A stretch of DNA of 64,000 bases, taken from NCBI RefSeq assembly GCF_963580165.1, contig NZ_CAUZLM010000004.1, positions 150,971-214,970 of the forward strand, read 5' to 3'. The stretch is from Fructobacillus evanidus. GTDB lineage: Bacteria; Bacillota; Bacilli; Lactobacillales; Lactobacillaceae. The notes beneath the pieces are model-generated. The model was not told the origin of the DNA and made no database searches. It saw only the letters and a program-made list of their open reading frames with translations. This document shows positions 8,422 through 16,784 of this stretch, in pieces; position 1 is the first letter of the stretch; each line of letters opens with the position of its first letter. The translations under genes and the position numbers were made by a program.

Positions 8422-9295
8422 TAGTTCCATGGGACTGGGGCTCAGTAACCAGGGCTTCGATACGAACAATCCCCTTTGGACGGCGAAAGCACTGATTACC
8501 GACCCCGACAAAGTTTACCAAGTCCACCTCGACTTTTTTAATGCCGGATCGAACATCACCACGACTGATTCCTACCAAGCATCAACTGCTGGTTTTGCCA
8601 AGCAAGGACTAGGAAAAGACGAGGCTGAAAAGTTAATCAAGCAATCCGTTGCCTTGGCCGAAAAAGCTAGCTTTGACAGTACCGGTCAACAAGATAAATG
8701 GGTGGCCGGCAATATCGGTCCCTATGGTGCCTACCTCGCCAACGGTGCCGAGTATACTGGTGACTACGGTGACATTACGGATGACGGTTTAAAGGCCTTT
8801 CATGAAGACCGGCTGAAATGGTTAGTTGAGGCTGGAAGCGACCTGATTGCCATCCAAACCGTTCCCAGCTTTGCCGAAATCAAAGTTCTTTGCCAACTGT
8901 TAAATCAGTACCCGGATGTTGACGTTCTCTTTACCTGCTCCTTAAAGGACAACCAGCACATTAGCGATGGAACTGATTTGCGCGAAGTACAGGCCGTGTT
9001 GGAAGCACAGGAAAACGTCATCGCTTACGGCTTCAACTGCTTTAAGCCTGAATTCACGGAAGATGCGCTAGATTATGTGTCGGCAACTGCCAAGACTGAG
9101 AAAGCCATCGCAGTCGCTCCCAACGCTGGCGCCGACTATGACCCCGTCACGAAGACGTGGGGCGAGCCAAACGAAAAAATCTTTTCGGAGAAAGCACCAA
9201 GCTGGCGCCACCACGGCGCTTCTTGGATTAGTGGTTGCTGCGAGATGATTCCCGCAGAGTTGAAGAAAGTTCGCACCGTCCTCTTTGAAAAATAA
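8375..9295 (+). CDS. mmuM: Homocysteine S-methyltransferase (MmuM-like)
   Basis: A 306-residue zinc-dependent methyltransferase that moves a methyl group from S-methylmethionine (or AdoMet) to homocysteine, yielding methionine. The three zinc-binding cysteines are visible: C222 (GFNCF) and C288-C289 (SGCCEM). The N-terminus has the DSSMGLGL and TDSYQA segments common to the family. The gene overlaps the permease by 47 nt, which ties transport to use. The ribosome binding site AAAGGA lies within the permease coding region. Last gene of the Met T-box operon, followed by a terminator. Confidence 0.9.
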   Translation: MNFHDWAKQQKTILFDSSMGLGLSNQGFDTNNPLWTAKALITDPDKVYQVHLDFFNAGSNITTTDSYQASTAGFAKQGLGKDEAEKLIKQSVALAEKASFDSTGQQDKWVAGNIGPYGAYLANGAEYTGDYGDITDDGLKAFHEDRLKWLVEAGSDLIAIQTVPSFAEIKVLCQLLNQYPDVDVLFTCSLKDNQHISDGTDLREVQAVLEAQENVIAYGFNCFKPEFTEDALDYVSATAKTEKAIAVAPNAGADYDPVTKTWGEPNEKIFSEKAPSWRHHGASWISGCCEMIPAELKKVRTVLFEK

Positions 9296-9306
9296 TTGCC
9301 TTTGAG

Positions 9307-9335
9307 AAAGCCCGTTCGACTGAGCGGGCTTTTTT
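9307..9335 (+). terminator. Terminator of the methionine operon
   Basis: The arms 9307-9314 and 9325-9332 form an 8-bp stem followed by a T-run to 9335. Confidence 0.85.
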
Positions 9336-9382
9336 GACCCCAATCTTGTATAATCTAAATACTATAATTTTGGAGAAAAACA

Positions 9383-9802
9383 ATGCAACTTTATTTTTTA
9401 TGCACTGGTAACTCATCCCGTAGCCAGTTTGCGGAGGCTTACGCTCGCCACTATGCACCGGCCGATTGGTCAATCAAGAGCGCCGGGACAAATCCACATG
9501 GCGTCCACCCCAAGACCATCGAGGTGTTAAATCAGGAAGGCTTTGATACCAGTCGTCTAACATCAGATGCCATTGATGATGATTTTTTAAACTTAACTGA
9601 CTACGTCGTAACACTTTGCGGTGATGCCCGAGATCATTGTCCAATAACACCGGATTCCGTTCAAAGAGTTCATTTTCCCTTGGCTGACCCTGCTGGGGTA
9701 ACTGGTTCCGATGAAGAAATTACTACTTTTTTCAAAACAACCGCTGCCGACATTAAACAGTTAATGAAAACCTTTATCACTGATATACAAAAAAACGCCT
9801 AA
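9383..9802 (+). CDS. arsC: Arsenate reductase, thioredoxin-coupled (LMW-PTPase fold)
   Basis: A 139-residue protein of the Bacillus/Staphylococcus ArsC type that reduces arsenate to arsenite with electrons from thioredoxin. The P-loop CTGNSSRSQ starts at C7, and the redox pair C79 and C86 lies in TLCGDARDHCP. The 72- and 7-residue spacings match C10/C82/C89 of the Bacillus enzyme, and the usual length agrees. A promoter-like TATAAT is at 9349-9354. No arsenite exporter or ArsR neighbour is present, so it stands alone. The stop codon is embedded in the terminator stem shared with kup. Confidence 0.9.
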   Translation: MQLYFLCTGNSSRSQFAEAYARHYAPADWSIKSAGTNPHGVHPKTIEVLNQEGFDTSRLTSDAIDDDFLNLTDYVVTLCGDARDHCPITPDSVQRVHFPLADPAGVTGSDEEITTFFKTTAADIKQLMKTFITDIQKNA

Positions 9803-9826
9803 GGACAACTCCTTAGGCGTTTTTAC
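9790..9826. terminator. Bidirectional terminator between arsC and kup
   Basis: A perfect stem (9791-9804 with 9811-9824, loop 9805-9810) has A/T runs on both sides. The arsC stop codon (9800-9802) lies inside the left arm. Confidence 0.88.
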
Positions 9827-9840
9827 TAACTAAAATTAAT

Positions 9841-11958
9841 TTATTCGTGATGGTGATCATCGCGGCGTTGAGGATATCCATCCTCATCACGACGACGTTT
9901 CCGATCAATTGGACTCACCTGATCATCGAGTTGAGGGTTCCAGCGGTCCATCTTTGGCATCTGATTTTTAACTTCCAGTTGCCGAAGCTTTGAAACGGTT
10001 TTGTGCTCAATAAAGAGCGGAACAACCTCTTCAACCGTGTCACTCAAGCGCAAACGGTAGAAGTAACGCAGATGAACAGAATGGGATTGCAACCAAATTC
10101 GACCACCGATTAAGAAGCGGTCCCATGATGAAATCTTGGAAACAGCCTTTAGGTCGGTGTAGTAGTTATTGGTAATCACATACTTAAAGTCACCAATACT
10201 CCGGTTCTTATCCAGTCCGTAGCGAATCTTTTGTGGTTCCAATACACCCTGCTTAACCAAAACCTTGGCAATTTGGTGAATGTAGTATTCAACCTGTGGA
10301 TCAACTTTGAAACCAAGATTCAAAACAACTCGAACCATATTTTGGCTACCCATCAAATCAACCGAATAGCTCTTTTCGTATGGGTTAATGGATTCACGAA
10401 TCGTGACGAACCAGTAAACCTTGGCCCGCTTTGGCCGAGCGCCCAATAGCGAGTAGATAACTGATTTCTTAATTTGATAATCATCATGAACGTTGACGAT
10501 ATAAACCAGGTTCTTGGCCATCAGTGGCTCTTCCGCGTCATTGGATAACTGCATCAACTGACGACGGTAGTCCTTCAAGGACAGATAATCGTTGTTATAA
10601 GACAATGCTTCGCGGCGCTTGTTTCCATAGAACCAGAAAACCATCACTGACAAAATCAGCAACATCAAGATCACCGTGAAGTAGCCACCGTGAATGAACT
10701 TACCAAGACTAGCAATCAAGAAAAGGGTTTCCAGCAAGCCGAATGGAACAGCAAACAGAATCGCCAAACTTGTACGCGTCTTAAAGCGAATAAACTCGAA
10801 CAATAGCGTCGTCGTCATCAGCATTGTGACCGTGATGGCCAAGCCGTAAGCTGATTCCATATTATGCGATGTCTGGAAAAGCAAAACAACGACCACACCG
10901 GCGACAAAGAGCATCCAGTTGACAATCGAAATATACATCTGACCACGGAAGTCGTTTGGATAAGTAATCCGCAACCGAGGCATAATCTTCAACGAGATGG
11001 CCTCTGATACCAGCGTAAAGGCCCCCGTAATCAAAGCCTGTGAAGCAATGACGGCTGCAATGGTACTCAAGATAACGCCGACCAGTCGCCACTGATTAGG
11101 CAAGATATCAAAGAAGAGGTTCAAGTTTGAACCACTGGCATTATGCATGATTACCCACGCACCTTGACCCATATAGTTCAGAACCAATGTGGTATAAACG
11201 AATGGCCAACTTAAATAAATGTTGCGCTTACCAACGTGCCCCATATCCGAATACAATGCTTCGGCACCGGTTGTGGCCAAGAAGATATTTCCTAAAATAA
11301 AAATACCTAAGCGGTTATCCGGGCTAAACAGGGTCTGCACGGCGTAAACAGGCGAAAGGGCCTTTAAAATTTCAGGATACTGAATGACTTGCAAGAGACC
11401 AAAGAAGCCGATGAAAGAAAACCAAATCAGCATCATCGGACCAAACATCCGGCCAATCTTGGTTGTTCCCTTTCGCTGCAGAGTAAAGACAATCAACAAA
11501 ATCGTCAACACCACTGGCACAACGAAATCAATCCCTGTCGGGAACACCAGAGAGCCAAACTTCTGCCCCTCTAACCCTTCCACGGCAGACGTGACGGTCA
11601 CAGCAGGCGTCAAAGCCCCATCGGCCAGTAGGGCTGCCCCACCGACCATAGCTGGGATGATGAGCCACTTCATGTTACGATTGCGAACCTTACTATACAG
11701 GGAGAAGATACCACCTTCACCGTGGTTATCCGCCTGCAAGGCGATTAAGACATACTTAATCGTCGTAATTAGCATCAAAGTCCAAAAAACAAGGGAAATT
11801 GATCCAATTACCAGGTTCTTCATATTGTCGGTATGTGCATTACCGGCAATAATGGCATTCATAGTATATAGAGGAGACGTTCCAATATCACCATAGACAA
11901 TGCCTAAGGCGATCAGGAAGCCACCATACTTTAACCGCTTCTTTGCTGAATCAGTCAT
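9841..11958 (-). CDS. kup: KUP-family potassium transporter
   Basis: A 705-residue K+ uptake protein of the KUP/HAK/KT family. The N-terminus has the hallmark GIVYGDIGTSPLYTMNAI motif in TM1 and the GEGGIFSLYS segment. About 12 membrane helices fill residues 10-440, then comes a cytosolic C-terminal domain of about 250 residues ending in a charged, His-rich tail (DGYPQRRDDHHHE). The start has GGAG close upstream. A promoter-like TTGAAA-17-TAGATT pair lies in the leader; I saw no c-di-AMP riboswitch signature there. Confidence 0.93.
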   Translation of the reverse strand: MTDSAKKRLKYGGFLIALGIVYGDIGTSPLYTMNAIIAGNAHTDNMKNLVIGSISLVFWTLMLITTIKYVLIALQADNHGEGGIFSLYSKVRNRNMKWLIIPAMVGGAALLADGALTPAVTVTSAVEGLEGQKFGSLVFPTGIDFVVPVVLTILLIVFTLQRKGTTKIGRMFGPMMLIWFSFIGFFGLLQVIQYPEILKALSPVYAVQTLFSPDNRLGIFILGNIFLATTGAEALYSDMGHVGKRNIYLSWPFVYTTLVLNYMGQGAWVIMHNASGSNLNLFFDILPNQWRLVGVILSTIAAVIASQALITGAFTLVSEAISLKIMPRLRITYPNDFRGQMYISIVNWMLFVAGVVVVLLFQTSHNMESAYGLAITVTMLMTTTLLFEFIRFKTRTSLAILFAVPFGLLETLFLIASLGKFIHGGYFTVILMLLILSVMVFWFYGNKRREALSYNNDYLSLKDYRRQLMQLSNDAEEPLMAKNLVYIVNVHDDYQIKKSVIYSLLGARPKRAKVYWFVTIRESINPYEKSYSVDLMGSQNMVRVVLNLGFKVDPQVEYYIHQIAKVLVKQGVLEPQKIRYGLDKNRSIGDFKYVITNNYYTDLKAVSKISSWDRFLIGGRIWLQSHSVHLRYFYRLRLSDTVEEVVPLFIEHKTVSKLRQLEVKNQMPKMDRWNPQLDDQVSPIDRKRRRDEDGYPQRRDDHHHE

Positions 11959-12296
11959 TTCTTCTCTCCTATAAAATCAGTCGTTGATGGTCACTTTCTG
12001 CAAGACTTTTGAGCGCCTCAAAGAACTAATCTAATTTAGATAAAAGTATTTTTCAATCTATTTTTCTTGGTTTTTAAATCAGTTTTCCAACATCAAGAGC
12101 TCTTTTGTTGCGCAACTTTTTTTCCACCAATCAAAGGAGAGTTTAACTCGCTTAGAGAGAATATACAAGGAAAAATATTGCTTTTCGTTAGTTCTTTTTT
12201 ACCAATATTTTACTTTTATTTCAACAAATGCTACTTTAAAAGTGAAGTGTTAGAACTTCTTAGAGAAAACGCGGTACTTATAGGAGAGAAAACAAG
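11959..12296. other. Intergenic region between divergent kup and secreted-protein genes
   Basis: About 340 bp, AT-rich. It holds the kup leader on the minus side and an unusually long leader (about 230 bp) for the plus-strand gene at 12297. A good ribosome binding site (TAGGAG) precedes 12297. No riboswitch, RNA gene or repeat is recognised. Confidence 0.5.
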
Positions 12297-13208
12297 ATGA
12301 AACATATTAAAATTATTGCGGGTGTGACAGCAGCCGCTGTGGTTGTTGGCGGAAGTTTGGCCTATGCTGATGGCCATTCTGGTCATGCACAGCATAAAAA
12401 CAGCACTGACCAAGCTAAGGTAGTAAAGGTCAAAGACGGACAAACGACTAGTAGTAACGGTAGCTCCTCAACTGATTCGTCATCAGGCTCAGATTCAGAT
12501 TCCTCAAAAAAGATTGAATTAGTGAAACAGGCAATTATCAACCATGGTTTTGCCATCACGCCAAAAACTTATAATGGCCTTGGAATTGATCAAGCAATGG
12601 ACCAGCCAGGTGCACCTCAAGATTTGGTTCATGACTATGTTCAGATGCTTTATTTTACAGATGGTAATGCCGTCCGTACTACTGGATTGGGTACGTATAT
12701 TGGTGAAACAACTGAGCATTACTCTGTGACCTCACAGACTCTAAACCTTGAACTTCCTAGCAATGTCCAATACAAAATTCCCTACCATATCGATCATGGC
12801 ACCGTCGTTTTTGATAGTTGGAATCAGTCATTTGACAATCAAAACACCTTTAATTTCGAATTAACTTCCAATCCAGATGCCAAAAGTTTAATTGATAGTA
12901 AACCTATGCAAGATGGTCACGATACTGGCAACACAAATACCAATAATAATTCTTCTTCCGATAATAGCAATTCGAGTGATTCAGACAACAATAATTCAAG
13001 CGCCACCGATTCAAACAACTCCGACAACAACGTAAGCAACTCAAATGATAACAACGACAGCAATAACGGCAATTCTGATGACAGTAACGATTCCAATACT
13101 GGCCAGAGCACTGACGATAACAATTCCAATAGCGACAACAATAGTACATCGAACTCGGACAGTAGCCAGTCGAGCTCATCCAGCGATGACGACACCAATA
13201 ATAACTAA
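12297..13208 (+). CDS. Secreted protein with Asn/Ser/Asp-rich low-complexity tail, function unknown
   Basis: A 303-residue protein not assigned to a known family. It has a clear signal peptide (MKHIKIIAGVTAAAVVVGG, cleavage likely after AYA near residue 24), a short Ser/Asp linker (about 50-70), and a folded-looking middle domain (about 71-200, with GFAITPKTYNGLGIDQAM and DLVHDYVQMLYF). From about residue 205 to the end the tail is almost only N, S, D, with some T and G. No LPXTG sorting signal, lipobox, LysM or SH3 domain is seen. The acidic tail could hold the protein in the wall or act as a spacer; this is inference. Confidence 0.75.
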   Translation: MKHIKIIAGVTAAAVVVGGSLAYADGHSGHAQHKNSTDQAKVVKVKDGQTTSSNGSSSTDSSSGSDSDSSKKIELVKQAIINHGFAITPKTYNGLGIDQAMDQPGAPQDLVHDYVQMLYFTDGNAVRTTGLGTYIGETTEHYSVTSQTLNLELPSNVQYKIPYHIDHGTVVFDSWNQSFDNQNTFNFELTSNPDAKSLIDSKPMQDGHDTGNTNTNNNSSSDNSNSSDSDNNNSSATDSNNSDNNVSNSNDNNDSNNGNSDDSNDSNTGQSTDDNNSNSDNNSTSNSDSSQSSSSSDDDTNNN

Positions 13209-13269
13209 ATCAATCCAACCAGAGTAGTTTAGGTGAACAAATCGCCTCTATCTACTCCACCAGCACAAT

Positions 13270-13310
13270 AAAAGACATCACCTAATCCATGGATTAGGTG
13301 ATGTCTTTTT
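13270..13310 (+). terminator. Terminator after the secreted-protein gene
   Basis: A perfect palindrome of 20-bp half-sites centred between 13289 and 13290, with T-run; it can work in both directions. Its left neighbour on the minus strand (13332-13559) also ends toward it. Confidence 0.85.
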
Positions 13311-13331
13311 CGCTATTAACAGCAATCGTGA

Positions 13332-13559
13332 TTAATCATTATCGAAATTATCCCGGGCAGCTTGGGCCCAAACTTCATCAATCATGTTGTTCAGTCCACG
13401 CTGGTCGCCGGCGATGCTTTTTTGAACAGCCAAATTCACATCCGATGCAAAGGCGGCTGGTGACTTAATGTGATGAGCCACAGAAAAAGTCATCAACACA
13501 GCAAAACAAGCTGAAGCCACAGCAGCAATAATTTTTGATTTTTTCTTTGGATCGAACAT
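13332..13559 (-). CDS. Small single-pass membrane protein, unknown
   Basis: A 75-residue protein with a basic N-terminus (MFDPKKKSKI), one membrane helix (about residues 9-27) and an acidic extracytoplasmic C-terminus. It has a good ribosome binding site (AAAGGA) and lies 23 nt after the permease gene of the first amino acid ABC operon, so it is probably the last gene of that operon. The paralogous operon at 16785-19721 lacks an equivalent. No known family is recognised; an accessory role in the transporter is possible but unproven. Confidence 0.65.
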   Translation of the reverse strand: MFDPKKKSKIIAAVASACFAVLMTFSVAHHIKSPAAFASDVNLAVQKSIAGDQRGLNNMIDEVWAQAARDNFDND

Positions 13560-13582
13560 CAGCGCTGTCCTTTTGTCTTGCT

Positions 13583-14236
13583 TTAAGCTAATTTTTTGTC
13601 AAACCACTTCGCGATTAGTGACAGACCATAGTTTAACAAGAAGTATACCACCGTCAAGACCACAAGAACAGGAATAATGTAATTCGTATTCTGAGCATAA
13701 ACAATTTGGCCTCGGTAAGTCATTTCAGCTAACACGATTCCGGACGCCAAACTCGTATCCTTCACTAAAGAAATCAGCTGCGAAATAATTGGCGGAATCA
13801 TCTTCTTATAAGCCTGTGGCAAGACAATATACCACATCGTCTGCATGTTGGACAAACCGTTTGCTCGCGCGCCCTCAAATTGGCCGCGGTCAACCGCTTC
13901 CAGCCCACCACGAACAATTTCAGCCAACATAGCTGACTCAAAGAACGTCATTGCGGCCACAGTCGCCCAAAAAATTGGCAAATGAATGCCTAATTGTGGC
14001 AAGGCAAAGTAAGTAAAGAAGATAATCAACAACAGTGGCAAATTACGGACAATGTTGTTTAACGTGCCAACAAATGATGAAAAGAATGGAATCTTTTCAA
14101 ATTGAATAATCCCCACAATGGAACCAAACAAAAGACTCAGGACAACCGAAATGGCTGAAACGCCAACGGTAATGCCTAAGCCACCAAGCAGATAGCCCAT
14201 GTTAGCTGAGGTAAAAGCATTAAAAAAATCAGACAT
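13583..14236 (-). CDS. Polar amino acid ABC transporter permease (copy 1, second permease)
   Basis: A 217-residue inner-membrane permease of the HisM/GlnP family with about five helices. The EAA loop is seen as GARANGLSNMQTMWYIVLPQA, the contact site for the ATPase. The start is the ATG at 14236, 7 nt after AGGAGG; a GTG one codon earlier is too close. It pairs with the permease at 14249-14890 to form a heterodimeric channel. It closely resembles the protein at 16785-17438, showing operon duplication. Confidence 0.9.
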   Translation of the reverse strand: MSDFFNAFTSANMGYLLGGLGITVGVSAISVVLSLLFGSIVGIIQFEKIPFFSSFVGTLNNIVRNLPLLLIIFFTYFALPQLGIHLPIFWATVAAMTFFESAMLAEIVRGGLEAVDRGQFEGARANGLSNMQTMWYIVLPQAYKKMIPPIISQLISLVKDTSLASGIVLAEMTYRGQIVYAQNTNYIIPVLVVLTVVYFLLNYGLSLIAKWFDKKLA

Positions 14237-14248
14237 CACTTCTCCTCC

Positions 14249-14890
14249 TTAGGCGTCCTTTTTCAACTTGGTTTCCAAGTGCTGGACATAGTAACTCAGT
14301 GGCATCGTAATCACCAAATAGAAGACACCAATAATGATATACGTCGTAAAGGTATCAAAAGACGAAGCCGCCACTAAGTTACCCTGGTACATTAAATCCA
14401 ACCCACCAACAAAGGCTAAAATGGAAGAATTTTTGACCAGGTTGATAAACTGATTTCCCAATGAAGGAATCGCGACCTTAAAGGCCTGGGGTAAAATAAT
14501 CACCCGCATGGCTTGGTTAAAGGTCAAACCGTTTGCACGAGCCCCCTCCATCTGACCAGCTTCAATTGAAAGAATCCCGGCACGAACGGATTCGGCGATA
14601 AAGGCGGACGTATACAGCGTCAGCCCGACCGTTCCGGCGGTAAAGCCAGTCATCTTAATCACCTTCGCTACTGCCAAATACAAGAAGAGCGTGATAATTA
14701 AGAGCGGAATATTTCGAAAAACCTGGACGTAGATATTGCCGATGATGCGACCGGTCTTCGAAGATGAAACCTGCATAATGGCAAACAGCGTTCCCAAAAC
14801 CAGTGACCCGATTAAAGCAATGATGCTCGCTAAAAGCGTGTGTCCAAATCCTTGGACAAACACTGAAAAATATTGATTCAAAAGGCTCAT
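14249..14890 (-). CDS. Polar amino acid ABC transporter permease (copy 1, first permease)
   Basis: A 213-residue HisM/GlnP-type permease with about five membrane helices and the EAA motif GARANGLTFNQAMRVIILPQ. Its ATG overlaps the stop of the binding-protein gene (ATGA), and GGAGG lies just upstream within that gene, so translation is coupled. It is very similar to the protein at 17451-18092. Confidence 0.9.
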   Translation of the reverse strand: MSLLNQYFSVFVQGFGHTLLASIIALIGSLVLGTLFAIMQVSSSKTGRIIGNIYVQVFRNIPLLIITLFLYLAVAKVIKMTGFTAGTVGLTLYTSAFIAESVRAGILSIEAGQMEGARANGLTFNQAMRVIILPQAFKVAIPSLGNQFINLVKNSSILAFVGGLDLMYQGNLVAASSFDTFTTYIIIGVFYLVITMPLSYYVQHLETKLKKDA

Positions 14891-15756
14891 TTATTTACCT
14901 CCAAATCATGCCAATCCAAGCCAGGAACGTTATGGAACCATTTTTCAACCAAACGGTTGTATGTACCATTTTCCTGCAAGGTCTTCAAAGCACGGTTAGC
15001 CTGCTTTGTCATTGGCTTTTGATTATGGTCAAAGGCCATTCCATATGGTGCTTTGGTAAAGACCCCACCAACAAGGTGATAGTCTGGATTTTCGGTTGCT
15101 AAACCGTAAAGAATGGCATTATCCGTTGACAGTGCCTGTCCCTGTCCTGATTTCAAAGCCTGCATCGCAGAAGCATAGTCCTGCAAGGCAATAATTTTAG
15201 CCTTTGGCGCATACTTCTTCGTTTCTTGGGCGGCGGTCGTTCCGACAACAACCAACACCGTGTACTTCGGATCGTTCATATCCTTGACAGATTGAATGCC
15301 TGAGTCCTTTTTAACCAATAATGACTGGCCGGCGTTAAAGTAGACGTTCGTAAAGTCAACAATTTTCGCTCTTTCCGGCGTAATCGTCATCGTCGAAATC
15401 AGTCCATCGATGTTCGTATTTTTCAGCAACTGAATTCGTGAAGCGGAGGAAACTGGCACAAAGGCTGCTGAAAGTTTCGTATTGGTTTGTTTAGCGATTT
15501 GGGCGGTCATCGCCTTTGCCAAATCAATTTCAAAACCGGCCGGTTGGGCAGTTTTCGTATCCATTAGGCCAAAAAGTTTCGTATCAGCCTTAACTCCCCA
15601 GGTAATCTGCCCCTTTTTTTCAACCCGGGCCAGGGTATCTTGGTGCGTTTTGTTTTTATCAATCGTCACGCTGGCCCAAAAAGCCCCTAGCAAAATCAGG
15701 GCAGCCAAAATCAGCGAGGCAATGATTCCAAAACGGCGTTGTCTAATCTTTTCCAT
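14887..15756 (-). CDS. Polar amino acid ABC transporter substrate-binding protein (copy 1), membrane-anchored
   Basis: A 289-residue family 3 extracellular solute-binding protein (GlnH/glutamate type). The mature part begins around GQITWGVKADTKLFG and includes GFEIDLAKAMT, TITPERAKIVDFT and LALSTDNAILYG-like segments. The N-terminus (residues 8-28) is a membrane helix with basic residues before it and no cysteine lipobox, so it is probably anchored by an uncleaved helix. Glutamine/glutamate or another polar amino acid is the likely ligand; specificity cannot be read directly. Confidence 0.88.
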   Translation of the reverse strand: MEKIRQRRFGIIASLILAALILLGAFWASVTIDKNKTHQDTLARVEKKGQITWGVKADTKLFGLMDTKTAQPAGFEIDLAKAMTAQIAKQTNTKLSAAFVPVSSASRIQLLKNTNIDGLISTMTITPERAKIVDFTNVYFNAGQSLLVKKDSGIQSVKDMNDPKYTVLVVVGTTAAQETKKYAPKAKIIALQDYASAMQALKSGQGQALSTDNAILYGLATENPDYHLVGGVFTKAPYGMAFDHNQKPMTKQANRALKTLQENGTYNRLVEKWFHNVPGLDWHDLEVNK

Positions 15757-15802
15757 ACGCTTTGTCTAACTAAGTTAATCTAGCTAGACCCTTCCTTCCA
15801 TT

Positions 15803-16540
15803 TTAGTGATGTTCAACCTGGCTCAAGAACTTCTTGGCCCGTGGTTCTGTTGGATTCTCAAAGAAAGCTTCCGTTGAACTATCTTCTAAGATTCGGCCAT
15901 CTGCCATAAAGATCACCCGGTCGGCGACCGCCTTGGCGAAGCTCATTTCATGAGTCACCACCAGCAAAGTCATATCCGAATCGCGCGCAATATCGCGCAT
16001 GACATCCAACACATCCCCAATCATTTCGGGATCCAAGGCAGAAGTTGGCTCATCAAACAGCAAAGCCTTTGGCTTCATTGCCAATGAGCGAGCAATCGCT
16101 ACTCGTTGCTTTTGTCCCCCGGATAGAGCAGAAGGCATGCTGTTCGCCTTATCGGCTAAGCCAACCTGTTCCAACAATTCCATGGCAATTCGCTTGTTTT
16201 CAGCTTCATCGCGGTGCAAAACCAAGCGCGGTGCCAACATAATATTTTCCAAAACCGTCTTATTGTTATATAGATTAAAGTGCTGGAAAACCATCCCGAC
16301 GTTCTTACGAATTTTATTAATATCCGTCTTGGGGTCATGCAGGTCAAACCCATCAACCAACAACTGTCCCTCTTCGATTTCTTCCAAACCGTTGATTGTG
16401 CGAATCAAGGTTGACTTGCCGGAACCAGAAGGACCAATCAGGACCACCGTTTCACCCGCGTCAATTTTCAAGTTCACATCATGCAAGGCGTGAAAATCCC
16501 CGTAGTACTTTTGTACATCTTTGAATTCAATCATTGACAT
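15803..16540 (-). CDS. Polar amino acid ABC transporter ATPase (copy 1), GlnQ-like
   Basis: A 245-residue ATPase. Walker A GPSGSGKST, Q-loop VFQHFNLY, signature LSGGQKQR, Walker B ALLFDEPTSALD and the switch VTHEMSFA are all intact. It energises the permease pair encoded downstream. The start is the ATG of MSMIEF, 7 nt after GAGGAG; an in-frame ATG 18 nt upstream lacks a ribosome binding site. First gene of the copy 1 operon. A hairpin followed by six Ts (16566-16591) sits about 10 nt before the ribosome binding site. Confidence 0.93.
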   Translation of the reverse strand: MSMIEFKDVQKYYGDFHALHDVNLKIDAGETVVLIGPSGSGKSTLIRTINGLEEIEEGQLLVDGFDLHDPKTDINKIRKNVGMVFQHFNLYNNKTVLENIMLAPRLVLHRDEAENKRIAMELLEQVGLADKANSMPSALSGGQKQRVAIARSLAMKPKALLFDEPTSALDPEMIGDVLDVMRDIARDSDMTLLVVTHEMSFAKAVADRVIFMADGRILEDSSTEAFFENPTEPRAKKFLSQVEHH

Positions 16541-16555
16541 CGCTTTTCTCCTCGA

Positions 16556-16591
16556 CAAAAAAGTAGCCTTTTCCTAACTGCAGGAAAAGGC
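16556..16591 (-). terminator. Terminator-like hairpin in the leader of ABC operon 1 (possible attenuator)
   Basis: On the minus strand a 9-bp stem (arms 16583-16591 and 16566-16574) is followed three bases later by six Ts. It lies upstream of the ATPase gene and is distinct from the terminator of the preceding operon (16725-16761), so it may control read-through. Confidence 0.6.
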
Positions 16592-16724
16592 GTTAAGATT
16601 AATACGTACATTTTACCATTTATAGCCCCCCTACGTTAGGTATTTTAACTAAAAAACTTGAAATCAATCGGCTTCTACTGGTTAATTGTCATGTAGCCGA
16701 ACTAAGGAACACTGATTTGTCCAA

Positions 16725-16761
16725 AAGAAAAAACCGTTCAACGAAAAGAGTGAACAGTTTT
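16725..16761 (-). terminator. Terminator of ABC operon 2
   Basis: An 11-bp stem with one mismatch (16730-16740 with 16751-16761) is followed on the minus strand by a T-rich run. It lies 24 nt after the last permease gene of copy 2. Confidence 0.8.
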
Positions 16762-16784
16762 CTTCATATATAATAGGCAAACAA

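Noticed and set aside
11384..11896. A 170-codon frame on the plus strand opposite kup
   Set aside because: Antisense shadow of a well-supported membrane transporter; no ribosome binding site and no family resemblance.
11959..12066. Cyclic di-AMP (ydaO/kimA type) riboswitch before kup
   Set aside because: The leader is only about 110 nt and shows none of the conserved ydaO core; just a promoter-like pair is visible.
12904..13198. Minus-strand Cys- or Leu-rich frames opposite the low-complexity tail
   Set aside because: They arise from the repetitive AAY/AGY/GAY codons of the tail and have no ribosome binding site.
15999..16493. Long plus-strand frames opposite both GlnQ-like ATPase genes (also 19072-19530)
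   Set aside because: They recur because the two ATPase genes are paralogous; the reverse strand of conserved codons stays open. No evidence for translation.
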